Assembly: GCA_038502055.1 (NCBI GenBank) | Contig: JAXRKN010000024.1 | Span: 310,001 to 374,000 of the forward strand | Direction: 5' to 3' | Length of the DNA stretch: 64,000 nucleotides | Source of the DNA: Tanytarsus gracilentus | Taxonomy: Eukaryota > Arthropoda > Insecta > Diptera > Chironomidae | Shown here: piece after piece, positions 11,269-22,250 of the stretch | Numbering within the stretch: position 1 is the first letter of the stretch | Layout: every line of letters starts with the position of its first letter | Notes under the pieces: model-generated | The model's database searches: none | What the model was told of the DNA's origin: nothing | What the model saw: only the letters and a program-made list of their open reading frames with translations | Made by a program: the position numbers and the translations under genes

Positions 11269-12841
11269 ATGTTTTTAATTGAAAAGTTCTTCTTTATATT
11301 TTCCCTCGACACGGGAGGTCGAATGATAAGTTGGTATTGTTCCCTATTCAATATCACTTATTGTGTGGTGCTCATGCAGATGCTGAATAGCTTTGATGTG
11401 CTCAAAGAGCCCATGTCGGGTTTTGAGAAATTTCAAATTCTCTGCGTCGCGTCGTGTGTAAATTTCTTCATCTATTACATCTTTGGCTCGATGGTACTCA
11501 CCGTGGGAATCATTGAGGTGAGAAGAGAAGATGACGAAGGACTTTTTAGGAAAGGCCTTACGTAATTTTTACAGCGAAAATTTTATCGAACTTGTCGACA
11601 AACAATGGAGAAAATTTTCTGCGACATTTTTTCCGTTTGATTTATGGGAGGAGGAAATTTTTTTTGTTGACTATCGATTAAAAAATTATTTTGCAAGTTT
11701 GTTGGCGGAAATTAAAAAATTTAGACCTGAAAAAACTTTTCCAATAGTCGAAAAATATGTGATTAAATATTTATTTTATTGTGTGCAATTTTTTTAAGAC
11801 ATTAAAGGTCTTTTAATAGTTCCGCAAGCGCCTTTCAATGGTCGACACGCAATGTGGTGCTTAAAGCTAGGGTGACTAGATAATTTTTAAAATTAAATTC
11901 AAGAATTTATAAAAAATTTATTTGTGTTTTAAAAAGTTTAATTTTTAATTTAAACCAAGGCCTGAAATCTCAAAATTTGACCGATCTTTAAAGAGCGTTT
12001 AAGAGCATTTGAGAGCCTTTATGCATTTTTTGGAAATTTTTTGTATTTTTTTGAATTAGTTCTTTATTACAAAAATTAAAAAGGGGAAGTAATGACCAGT
12101 TTAAGCGTTTAAGAGCGTTCAAGAGCGTCAAAAAACATTCACTGGCGTTAAAGAGCGCAATCGAGCGCTTTAAAACCTTCAAGAGCGGTTGAGAGCATTT
12201 AAGAGAGTTCAAGAGCCTTTTCGGTCATAATAATTTTAAGTTCTTAGGCCTGGATATAAATTGAATATTAAATCATCAAATAAAAACCTGGTCAGCCTAT
12301 TTTTAGACATAAAAATGTTTGTAATTTTGAAGGCTCAATGATAAAATATTTTTTTGATGCTTATTTAAGAATTTAACCGTAAAACAGCTCAGCAATTTTC
12401 ATACAATTTATTTTTCTTTTTTAGCGCAATCACCGCATCCTTAAATGTTTTCTCTACTATCACACCGCCATGACTGTCTCAATTCTCTTCGGCGGCATTT
12501 TCTTCTCGTTGTCCTACGAAGTTCCGGCCCATCAAATTCGTCACGATGATCATCACATGAAACCTGAAAAGCAAATCATGTACGTGACCGAATCATCGCA
12601 CGATCTGATTGTCGTTGAGTCTGAAGGGAAACAAGCGAATTTGTTGCTTCTTTTTCTCACCACTCTCGATTTCTTCATAAGATCGTATATGACACTCTGC
12701 GTTTACTCGCTCTACGTCATTTTTTATAACGAGAAACCTGATAGCGAGTGTGGAAGCGACAAGCAGCGAATGTCACTTGGAAGTGGAACTGCTGGGAGTG
12801 ATAAAATGACCGATAATTGCTCAATCGTTAATGAGCGATAA
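11269..12841 (+). CDS. Tetraspan membrane protein (gene E)
   Basis: Two exons, 11269-11517 and 12425-12841, join in phase 0 to give about 221 aa. The start MFLIEKFFFIFSLDTGG is the family signature and lines up with MWKSKRFLFCFKLETGG of gene D. Helices 1 and 2 end with LTVGIIE at a GTGAGA donor. The second exon begins RNHRILKCFLYY and carries helix 3, a His-rich extracellular loop with RHDDHHM, helix 4 (DFFIRSYMTLCVYSLYVIFY) and a polar Ser/Gly tail. The intron position matches gene D exactly. The 907-bp intron contains a MITE-like element with a minisatellite. Membrane localisation is well supported; function is unknown. Confidence 0.78.
11869..12299. mobile_element. MITE-like element in the gene E intron
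   Basis: Imperfect terminal inverted repeats are visible: TAGGGTGACTAGAT at the left and the complement of TAGGCTGACCAGGT at the right, about 430 bp apart. The TAGGGTGACCAGA type of end is common in small insect DNA elements. The interior is non-coding and carries the GAGCGTT minisatellite. A shared piece (TTAAGTTCTTAGGCCTGG) recurs in inverse orientation near 19015. Confidence 0.45.
11985..12225. repeat. AAGAGCGTT minisatellite
   Basis: Roughly fifteen degenerate copies of a 9-11 bp unit (AAGAGCGTT, GAGAGCATT and relatives) flank a central gap inside the MITE-like element. Open frames through it are by-products of the repeat. Confidence 0.6.
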
Positions 12842-15765
12842 GTTGAGTCGGTTTTGAGATATTTTATTAATTTTTAAAATTAATCAAAGTTTGGGAGAGA
12901 AATATTGAGAAATTTTTGAGTTTAAAATTAATTTTGAAATTTTTTTAGGAGACTTCAAGCTTTTGAAAATTTTGAAGAAGCTTTTTAAAAAGTTTAAAAT
13001 TATTTTGAAAAAGATTCAAGTATTTTTATGACTTGGAAAGCTTTCAGAGTTAAAATTTTTAAAAAAGCTCCAAAGCTCTAAAAAATTTTTAAACCTATGT
13101 AAAGCTTGAAAAAAAAAATTAAAGCTTTTATTTTAAGCTTCCAAAAAGCTGAAAATTTTAAGATTTTTTAATTTAAGCTTTGAAAGCTTTCTAAAAAATA
13201 TTGTGAAAGCTTTTAAGTTCATACTTTGAAACTTTTTAAAGAAAATCACTGAAAGCTCTCAAAACTTAAGCTTTAAAAGCTTTTTTAAACTTAAAATTTT
13301 CTCCACATTTTCCCAAATCGATAAAATAGCAAAAAACTTAATTACAATTCTAGTTTTTTACCGTCACACGATCAACAAATTTACTCAATAAGAGAAATAG
13401 CTTGATTTGAATCAAAAAGCTGCACATGTCCATACTTCAGTCACGCCATGAAAAAAATTTATTTATAATATTTGAGTTCATCGAACGTTTGAGTTATGTT
13501 CAGTGAAAAATCTGTTAACGTGACAGAGTTTGCAATAATGGAAAAGCTTTAATTTTTCTCCATAATAAAAACTCATTTAATTTTTAAAAAAACTTTCATG
13601 AATTTCCGTGAGTGAGAGAAACTGCAATGTCCATTGAGAGCGAGTGATTTAGATGCGAATATTAGCAATTAAGAGATTAAAAATCGTGGAATTGAGAGTA
13701 TAAAAAATTGGTGCTATTGCTGTTGTTATTGTTACACAATAAAATTGTAGAAAAATTAACAAAAAAAAACATTCGGCATTGAGTGGGACGATTGGACAGT
13801 GAGAGAAAATCTAAAACATCAAAAGGAAAATTTTCCTTCAAAACTTTTTCTTCATGGAACAAAACGGGTCATACAACATTTGTGAATAGAAGACATCTTC
13901 ATGTCCATTTCCCCCATAAAATGCTTTCCGTCGTAATTAAAGATTGAAAAATCTCAAATCATGCCAGTTAACCTAGTTCGTAAGCTTTTTCTCATTTTTG
14001 CTCCAAAGATTTTTAGAATTTATCTTAAAAATTTAATTAATGTATGAAAATTAGTGAGCGTCCATTTAAAGTGACTTTTCTGAGGATTTTAGTGAGTGAA
14101 TTTTATTCAAAATTTATAAAATTGATGATTGAAAAAAATTAAGTCAAAAAACATGAAATTAAGCGAGAGAAATTTAAATAATTTTTAGATACTTTCTAAA
14201 TCAAGTTTGAAGTCATTAAAAATTAAATAATTAATTTAAATGTGATAAAAAATAATTTAAAAACAATTTTAAATGATATAAAAATTAATTGATTAATTAA
14301 TTAATTCTTAAATCTCATTTTTTTTAAATTTTGAAACTTTAATTAATTTTTTCAACACTTAAAAGTTTGCTCACAAAATTCACTCACTAAAATTTCTCAA
14401 ATTCCAGCTAGAATTACGCAAAAAATAGAAATTAAGAAGAAAAAATACAAAAAAGTTCTCTCAATGTAATTGGTAAAATAAAGTTGAAAACTTAGCTTAA
14501 GCCTTAGATGAAAAGTATTAAAAATACAAAAAAAAATTTTGTTCTAAGAAATTCACCAAAAATAATTTTTAAAACCTTTTTTTAAATAAATTAAAATATT
14601 TTTTTAAAAAAAATTAAAATATTTTGAAGTTTTTTTAAAATAAATTATAATACATTTAATTTTTTCAACTAGTGAAATTTGGAGTTTAATAAAATTAAAA
14701 ATTGTTGCGAAATTAAATAAAAAAAATCAAAACCCCGTGGGTGTTGGGCCCGTGGAAAGAAAAAAGAGTGTTAATCCGGACACTTTGGGTGTCCGTGGGA
14801 GTCTTGTTCGACCATTCCTCAAAAATCATTTATGTCATTAGATTTCTGGTCAAATTAGAGTTAAAAGATACCTATGAAGTTATAGTTTAAAATGGATTTT
14901 TGGGTGTGGGGGGATTTTTGGGGGTTTATGGGGGAATTTTATAAAATTTTTTTTTTTTTTTTTTTTTTGGGGCCAAATAGGGTTAAAAAAATCCTTAAGA
15001 AGTTTTAAAAAGGTTTTGGGGGGTGGGGGGTTTTGGGGGGGTGAAGGGGAATTTTTAAAAAAATTTTTTATTTTTTTTTTTTTTGGATTATTGAAAAAAT
15101 TTAAAATTTTAATTTTGGGGGGGGGGTGGGGGGGGGGGGGAATTTTTTTAAAAATATTTTTTTTTTTTTTTTTTTTGATTAATTTAATGGGGGGGGGGGG
15201 GGGGGGGGGGGGGAAAAAAAATTATTTTTGGGAAAAAAAAAAAAAAAAAATTTTTGTTTTGTTCTAAAAAACATGAAGTAAAAGAAAAAAGAGTAAAAAA
15301 ATCAATAAAAATTGTTAAAAATCAAGCTAAAAAGCGCAAATGCAGGTCATTAAAAATTAAATAATTTAAATTTAAAATTGGATAAGGCTTCCAAAATTAA
15401 TAAAATATTTAGTTTAATAAAAAAAATCTTTAAAGTCTTTTGAATTTTGTAAAAAAATAGAAATTGTTAAAATCATGTCAAAAATAATTAAAAAATAATA
15501 AAATCGCACAAAAAAATTTGCTTAGAAAATTTAATTTAATTTTTGTAATTTTTTTAAAAATTAAAGATATATTTTTTAACTTGCAACAAACATTAAATTT
15601 TATTTTAATCTTTTTGTCAAAATAATTTATTTTGAGAAATTTTTTTGAGAGTTTTCTTCAGCAGTTTTAAGCTAGTTTTCTTAAAAATTAAAAGTCCCCA
15701 AATCATCATCCGAGTAAGTTGATCAAAAGTTCGTCATTGTTGAAAATTTCGAGGAAGTTGAAATT
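12842..15765. other. Gene-poor region
   Basis: Nothing that looks like a conserved coding exon was found on either strand. It contains an AAGCTT-rich block at 12955-13300, long AT-rich stretches, and the homopolymer artefact at 14847-15262. A short open frame at 13677-13862 (minus) has no family resemblance. Confidence 0.55.
14847..15262. repeat. Degenerating G/T/A homopolymer tract, probable artefact
   Basis: About four successive units of 90-120 bp share the layout CAAATTAGAGTTAAA, then GGATTTTTGGGTGTGGGG, then poly-T. Each successive unit is simpler, until the last is runs of G, A and T more than 20 bases long. Progressive loss of complexity with conserved order is what base-calling decay through a tandem repeat produces, and the surrounding DNA has no such G runs. 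The open frame across it (15016-15267) is not a gene. Confidence 0.65.
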
Positions 15766-16150
15766 TTATTCTTCCTTGGTGTTTAGAAATGGTGCAATTG
15801 AAGCTGAATTGTGAATTAAAAATGTTAATTAATTATTTACTTAATTTTTAATTTTATAATTTATTTATTTAATAAAACTAATTAATTATCAATTAAAACT
15901 CACCCAAATCTTCACAATCGGGAATAACTTTTCCCTTAAATTTCACACAAGAATCCGCACAAAGTTGACCCTCGAAGAAACTTCCGAACATTTTCTTGCA
16001 CTGTGCACAATTTTTCAAGCAAATGCCAAGAATGTCATAACCGCCAAATAAATCTAAACTTGGATAAGGTCCAGCCGCCACTTCATCAATGATAAAAGCC
16101 GAAGCGATGACGAGAGCGAAGACAATGAAAAGTTTTGCTGAAATTGCCAT
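15766..16150 (-). CDS. Eh: Eclosion hormone precursor
   Basis: Two coding exons, 15904-16150 and 15766-15803, join in phase 1 through a GTGAGT donor and TTCAG acceptor to give 94 aa. A signal peptide (about residues 1-26) precedes the mature peptide. It has six cysteines (residues 44, 48, 51, 64, 68, 79) in the eclosion-hormone pattern NCAQCKKMFG, FEGQLCAD, CVKFKGK and PDCED. The short second exon supplies the conserved tail ASIAPFLN, which confirms the splice; reading through the donor would give a wrong end. Eclosion hormone is a brain neuropeptide that drives ecdysis through a receptor guanylyl cyclase and ecdysis-triggering hormone cells. This is one of the surest assignments in the window. 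Confidence 0.96.
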
Positions 16151-16210
16151 TTTAATATTTTTGATTTAGATTCGATGATGAACTGATGAAGAATGTCCAT
16201 CTGACTTTGG

Positions 16211-16218
16211 TATTTATA
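16211..16218 (-). promoter_or_regulatory. Candidate TATA box of eclosion hormone
   Basis: The minus strand reads TATAAATA about 61-68 bp upstream of the start codon, with an initiator-like TCAGT about 25-30 bp downstream. Placement is right for a TATA-driven neuropeptide promoter, but the start site is inferred only. Nothing else was recognised between 16219 and 16571. Confidence 0.5.
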
Positions 16219-16571
16219 CGAAAAAAAATCCTCACTAGATGCCGATAATTTGCGTAAAGTATAAAAATTCAATTTCCTGTGCGACTAATTAGATAATTAG
16301 AAGAATTGAGTGCTGTCATATTAGAATCGTCGAAGTGAGACATCAGTGATGGAAAATCACTGCAGGAGGGTTGGAAAAAGTTAATGCACGAATTTTTAAT
16401 GGACGTAAATTTTTTATTTTGGTGAACAAAAATTTTTATTGATGAATTTGAAAATTAAAAATTTAATTGCACAAAATCTTTTTTGTTTTATTTTATTTTT
16501 ATTTTTTTAACTGACAAATTTTCATGTTTCCCTACAAGGTTTAACAACTTTTTTAATTCTTCACAAACATT

Positions 16572-18548
16572 CTAACATTTTCCCAAAACAATTTCATAAA
16601 AGAATGCATTAAAGTTCGCAAATGTGGTCGTGACACTCACATCGAATATTAATTTGCATTTTTCATTATCTGAGAAATCAATCAATTTGCTGTTCCTCAA
16701 TCGCCAAACGAAATAAATGTCAACTCTCTTCAACTTATTTTCCTTCGCTCTAAAACGTTCAATTGAGTTCACAAGCGGAATCAAAGTTTCGTCCAATGAT
16801 GGCAATAAGTTTGTGCTCACATCCAAGTGTTTAACTTTAGTAAGTTTATCGAAAGCTTTCGATGGAAAATTCGCAATTTTATTGCTGGTCAAATCTAAAT
16901 GCGTCAATTTGGTTAAAATGTCGAAAGTTCCAAGCTCAATTTCGTCAATTTTGTTTCCACTTATGACAAGTTTTTCCAAAGCTTCCAAAGTTTGAAAATC
17001 ATTTCGTTTTAAAATTTTGAGCTCAGTTGTTTTAACAGCGAACGATTTTAAATTTGCAAAACTTTCGCCGACTTTTAGGGGAAGAACTTCGAATTTTCTC
17101 GAGTCGATGATCAAAGCTTTGACTAATGTTGAGTCGATTCCAGGTCGATGAGTTCCTTTCCATATAATTTTTTGATCTTCACCACTGGAAAGTGTAATTT
17201 CACGTGCAACGCAAGTGTAGCCATCAGTTCCATCAACAAATCGGCAATTTCCGGTTGGTTCGTAAATTTGATCCTCAAGATCAGAAATTTTATCTTCAAG
17301 ATTTCTCTTTTCTCCTTCACAAGTTGAAATTTTTCCTTTCAAATCGCTAATTTCAGAATCTTTCGCTGTCAATTGAATTTTAAGCTGATCATTTTCATCA
17401 CCTTTCGCCTTGAGAGCTAAAACTTCGTCAATTTTTTCGTTCAAACTCTTATCGCAGGTTTCAATATTTGTCGCAATTTCGGCTTTATCTAAAATCACGT
17501 CTTTGTATCGCTGAGTGAAAACTTCACTTCTCTGACAGTTGGTTTTAATATTTGTAACAAGATTCGTGGCATCGACTAAAGAACATGATAAGGCAGTCAC
17601 TTGTAGATTTGTTAAAGCCAAACCTTCAAATGCGGTTTCGTGAATGTAAAAAAGCAAAAAACTCTCAATTTGAATGTTTTTTAAATTCGTGTTTGAAGAA
17701 AAAAGATTTTTCTCTAAAATTCCGATTGGACTTTGATCGACTTTGAAAAATTCAAGTGATGCGAAAACTTTTAGATCTTCTTTTGTGATCAACTTGAAAA
17801 TTGAGCCTTTGATGTAAATCGCTTTGAGTGATGTGAAAATTGTTTCAAGATTTGATGGGAAAAATTCGACCTCTTCTTCAATCACTAAAAGTTCAACGCT
17901 TGCATGAGTTTTTCCGGATACTGGGTGAATCGCAGGTGTCACTGAAGTCACTTTAAAAAGTGAATTTTTCATCGGGGTTTTAATGGTGCACGCATAAAAT
18001 TCATCTCCGGTTGAAAAAACATTTTTAATTACACCAAACTCACATTCCATTGCTATTTCTTGAGTTGAAATTACTCTTGATGAACGTTCAGCATTTGAGA
18101 TGATCACAAACAGTGACAGCAAAAATCTGAAAATTTATTTGTGAGAGTAAAAAAATTAAAAAAGTTTTTTGTGTTCTTAAAAATTCAAACCGATTTAAAA
18201 ATAATTAAAAATCCATTGAAAAAAAATATTTCTTGAAGAAAAATCCTGAGTAAAATTTCTAAGTAAAATTCTTAGTGAATATAATAATTTAATAAAATAT
18301 TTTCATTAAATTTTGATTAAATCAAACCCAAAAATTTTCCATCGTTAAAAAAAGTCACATGATCCATTTCTAATGTCAATAAAATTTTACATCAAATTAA
18401 ATTTTTCTCAGTTTTTTTCTTACTGGATTTTTGTTAAATTTTTTTCTTACTGGATTTCTAATTAAATTTTGTCAATTAATTTCTCGATTTAAAATTTTTG
18501 GCTAAAAATATTTTGAATAAATTCTTACATAATTTTTTGGAACGCCAT
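16572..18548 (-). CDS. Secreted LRR / coiled-coil / LRR protein, 524 aa
   Basis: A 20-nt first coding exon (18529-18548) encoding MAFQKI joins in phase 2 to exon 16572-18126, giving 524 aa with a signal peptide (MAFQKIIFLLSLFVIISNA). Two similar modules are visible. Residues about 35-205 begin with a Cys-rich cap (MECEF...YACTI) followed by leucine-rich repeats; residues about 301-524 begin CRFVD...YTCVA and contain clear LRRs (LTHLDLTSNKI, VKHLDVSTNLL). Between them, about 230-296 is a heptad-rich coiled coil bounded by cysteines. Mosquito immune LRIM/APL1 proteins also combine LRRs with coiled coils, but their coiled coil is C-terminal, so that is an analogy only. Likely an extracellular, perhaps multimeric, binding protein. 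Confidence 0.82.
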
Positions 18549-18976
18549 CTTGAACACTGAAGCAGTCTTTCTTGTTGAAGTCTAAAGCTTCACTGGTTTA
18601 ATTATCTTTAAAGATTTTGTTTTATATTTTCTAGTTTATTTAACTTGCTTATCTTGAGAAGGTGATAAAAAAGATATTTAAAGCTTTTACTCAGAAAAGT
18701 CATAACATCAAAAAATTTATCATGAAATTTAAACAAAGTTTTATAAATTCTTGAACTCAATTAGTAAATTATGTTTACCTTAAATTTTTTTGAAGCTATG
18801 GAAATTTTTAGTTCAATAAAATAATTTAATAAAAAATTGGAATTTTTCTCTTTAAATAATATTTTTCAAAATTTATTCAAAAATATATTTTTTTATTGTT
18901 AGTAAATTGATTCATTTATGTAAAATTAATTTGTTACATTTTGTTCTAATTTGTAACACTAAAATTTCTTTATTGT

Positions 18977-19205
18977 CAGAGATGGGCAATTACAAAAAAA
19001 ATTGGTTTAATTTCCAGGCCTAAGAACTTAAAGTTATTGTAGCCTTTAAATGCTTTTGAAGACTCTTGAACATTGAACGCTCGTAAATTTTTCTAAGGCC
19101 TTGCTTAATTTAGGAAAATTCTTTTGAATTTGGTATTAAAATTTAATTAACTACATTTAATTTTTATTAATGTAATTTTCACTCAATTCCAATTGCTCAT
19201 CTCTG
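18977..19205. mobile_element. MITE, CAGAGATGGGCAATTAC family, copy 1
   Basis: The left end CAGAGATGGGCAATTACAAA is mirrored at the right by the complement of CAGAGATGAGCAATTG. The 229-bp interior is AT-rich and non-coding. It sits between the LRR gene and the 3' end of the first SulP gene. Related copies lie at 22970-23148 and 30314-30398. The rest of 18549-18976 shows only AT-rich DNA. Confidence 0.6.
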
Positions 19206-19217
19206 TTGATTATTAAA

Positions 19218-21479
19218 TTAATTATTTTTGTTCCTTGTGTTGCTCAAAAGAACAGCATCGTGTAGAGTTGAAAAGCATTCGATTGATTTTTCGCCAATTT
19301 TAGCAGCTTTAGTTAAAATATCGTAAACACAATCGCTCGCCGCGGCCAACAAAACTTTCACGTCAAGCAGTCTGAGTTCATCTTTGATTTCTAAAATTGT
19401 TCGATATCCGCTCATGTCAATGTGATGTACAGCACTCAAGTCGATAATTAAAAATTGCAATGCACTGTAGACATCTCGATTTTCTGAGTTTTGATCACAA
19501 AGAGAAGCTCGTCTGATAATTCGATGATTTACTCCAATATTTGCGAATAAAATTTTCTTAAAACTCGCGCAGGTCGCAAAATTTATCGAGCCATAATATC
19601 GAAATATTTTAATTCCCTGAATTTCGTTGAGATTTTGATGAGTTTTTAGGTCGACATAAATGTCAGTATTTGGGACTTGACCCAACATCGCTGAATAACT
19701 TTTGAAACCTTTTAAATACAGCACAAAAAGTGAGAAAAGTGCGCCAACAAGTAAACCGACATCGATGTCAATAATTATGACAGTTAAGAATGTTAAAATC
19801 CACACAATTGCATCCAATTTACTTTCTTTGTGGAATTTCTTGAGATCTTTTACTTGCCAGATCATTCCTTTAAGTGCAACAATGATGATCGAAGCCAGCG
19901 TTGCTCTTGGAAGTGTTTCGAAAAGTGGTCCGAGCCAGAGGAGCACTAAATTTTTAATTAAATGAGTTCGAAACTAACAACATCAACCTTAATTATGAAA
20001 TCTTTTACTTACACGCTAAAATTAACGTTGCCGACACAACCGAAGCCATTTGAGTTTTGCCTCCAGTCTGATATTGAATGATTGATCGCGATAATGCACA
20101 TGAGAGTGGAATGCACGAGAAAAATGATCCGAAAATGTTCGAAAGTCCAACAGCTAAAAGTTCTTGATTAGCTCTCACTTTATATTTATCTTTTTTGGCG
20201 AAAGTTAAGGCCATGCTGATGACAATTGAATAGGTGACAATGCAAACTGCTATCGAGTCAACGGCGATGATTGGCAAGAGCTCTAAAGTCGGTAAAATCG
20301 GAGCTGGAAGACCGGTTGGAACTTTACCTACGACCATGACATTCGTTGGATCTTTAGATAGGCTTAAAAAGTACGAAATTATTGTTGATCCAACGACGCA
20401 CATCAACTCAGCTGGTAGAGCAAATTTGCACTTTTTCGACGCCCACGGCTTGACAATTTCGTTCATTAAAATCATGAAAGTGATGCATCCAATTGACACG
20501 TAGATAGTTGGTAGATTTGATTGTGGAATACTGAAAATGATGTCGCGAACTGAATAAATTACTTTAAATGCACCTGAATGACGAGGAATTGAGACACCGA
20601 GGAGCTCTTTGGATTGTGCGACGATGACGTGACAAGCTGGATTAGAAAAAATTAATTATAAAACTTGAATTAAAATTTAAATAAAAAAAATACCTGAACC
20701 AGTTGTAAAGCCACTAATTAACGACTGCGATAAGAGTGAAGTTACAGTTCCAAGTCTAAAAGTCCACATAATGAGTTGAAAAATTCCACAAATCATTGTC
20801 ACTGCTGTCGCGACTTGATAGGCGCTAAAACTCGGATTCATCGTTGAGTTTTCAGTTCCATAATTCGGATCCGAGTAAGTGTAAACAATTTGCGAGGTCA
20901 TAATTGAGGCAATCGCGAATGTTCCTGGACTTATGTGACGAGAAGTTCCGAATATGAAATAAACGAGTGTCGGAAAGAATGCCATGTACAGTCCAACCTA
21001 CCAAAAAGATTTAATTAAATTATTTCACAAATATTTAAGTCATTTACAATCGGATCCAATCCAGCGAGAAGACCGTAAGCCATTCCTTGTGGGATGTGCA
21101 TGATCGCAACTGCAATAAAAAATATTAAATTATAATTTTTAAACAATTAAAATCTCACCAGTGAGTCCAGCAATCAAATCTCCCGCCATGTTGTCCTTTA
21201 TCGAGTACTTTGGAATCCATTGAAGGACAGGAAATAAATTCAAAATAGTTTTTCTGAATTTAAATGATTTGAATTTTTTAGAAACCAATTCGGAAGCTAA
21301 AAATGTGTATTTAGAGTCATTTGTCTATTAGATTACGTTATCAGCTTACGAGTATTTATATGGCGGTCGTATTTTGTAGCTGTCTCAATTTCATTTTGCT
21401 TCAAGACAATTCGACTCACCAAATACGGTATGGATGGTGATTCTTCCGGTGCAACGAGATCGATTGTTGATTCTTTCAT
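19218..21479 (-). CDS. SulP/SLC26-type anion transporter, copy 1
   Basis: Six exons (21350-21479, 21159-21296, 21048-21109, 20694-20997, 20013-20636, 19218-19945) join in consistent phases to give 661 aa. The N-terminal part carries the SulP signature (AIMHIPQGMAYGLLAGLDPI) at helix 1-2, the central part the multi-helix sulfate transporter domain, and the last about 150 residues a STAS domain with LIIDLSAVHHIDMSG. It most resembles the insect group related to SLC26A11 (sodium-independent sulfate transport), so it is probably a plasma-membrane or organelle anion carrier; the substrate cannot be told from sequence. It differs from the next copy by an extra intron within the GLT|VAIMHIPQG region. 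Confidence 0.9.
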
Positions 21480-22250
21480 TTTTAAAAATATTTATTGCTA
21501 AAAATAAATGCGAAGAAATTTGTTATTTTTTGTTATTTAATTGTTTTATGACACAAATTCAATTTATAATCAAACTTTACCTTAATCTGCATTATTTTCA
21601 ACACTTTGCTATTTATACATCAGAGTTTACTTAGCTAAAAAATTAATTTAATTTCTAAAACTCATGAGACTAACTATTTTTACACAATCAGCTGATTGCA
21701 AATAAAAAAATATAAAATTTTCATAAAGTGACTATGAGATGTCGCTATGGTTCATGTTTTGCTGGTTTTCTCACTTAATTATGCTAGGGTGGCCATCTGC
21801 TAGGGTTTTCACAGGAATGTCCTAGATTTTAAAAATTTACCCTGGATTTTTAAATTTGTTTGGATTTTAAAAATTTATTTTAGATTTAAAAATTTCTCAT
21901 GCACTTTAAAAAATTTCCCTGGATTTTAAAAGTTTATCCTGGATTCAAAAATTTGTTCTGGATTTTAAAAATTTGTTCTGGATTTTAAAAATTTATTCTA
22001 GATTTATACAAAATTATTTTAATTTCCCAAAATTAATTCCGTAATATGTGATTTTCTTTATAATTGACCATCTCTCATCTTAAGTATAAAAATTAATTAA
22101 AAAATAGAAAGGAAATTTTTTAAAATATTTTTTTAAGATTTATTCAAGTTTGAATAATTTAAAATTATTTTTATCACTACATGTTCCCAGCACCAGTTAC
22201 AATATTTTAGTTAAGTACATTTTCTAAAACCTAATAAATGAATTTTAATC
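21480..22250. other. Spacer between SulP copies with CTGGATTTTAAA repeats
   Basis: Between 21784 and about 22010 a TAGGGTGGCCATCTG end is followed by roughly ten imperfect repeats of CTGGATTTTAAAAATTT. The same combination, inverted, occurs at 58760-58848 and suggests fragments of one MITE family. No gene was seen. Confidence 0.5.

Noticed and set aside
15016..15267. Gly/Phe-rich 83-codon frame
   Set aside because: It is a translation of G and T homopolymers in the probable artefact tract.
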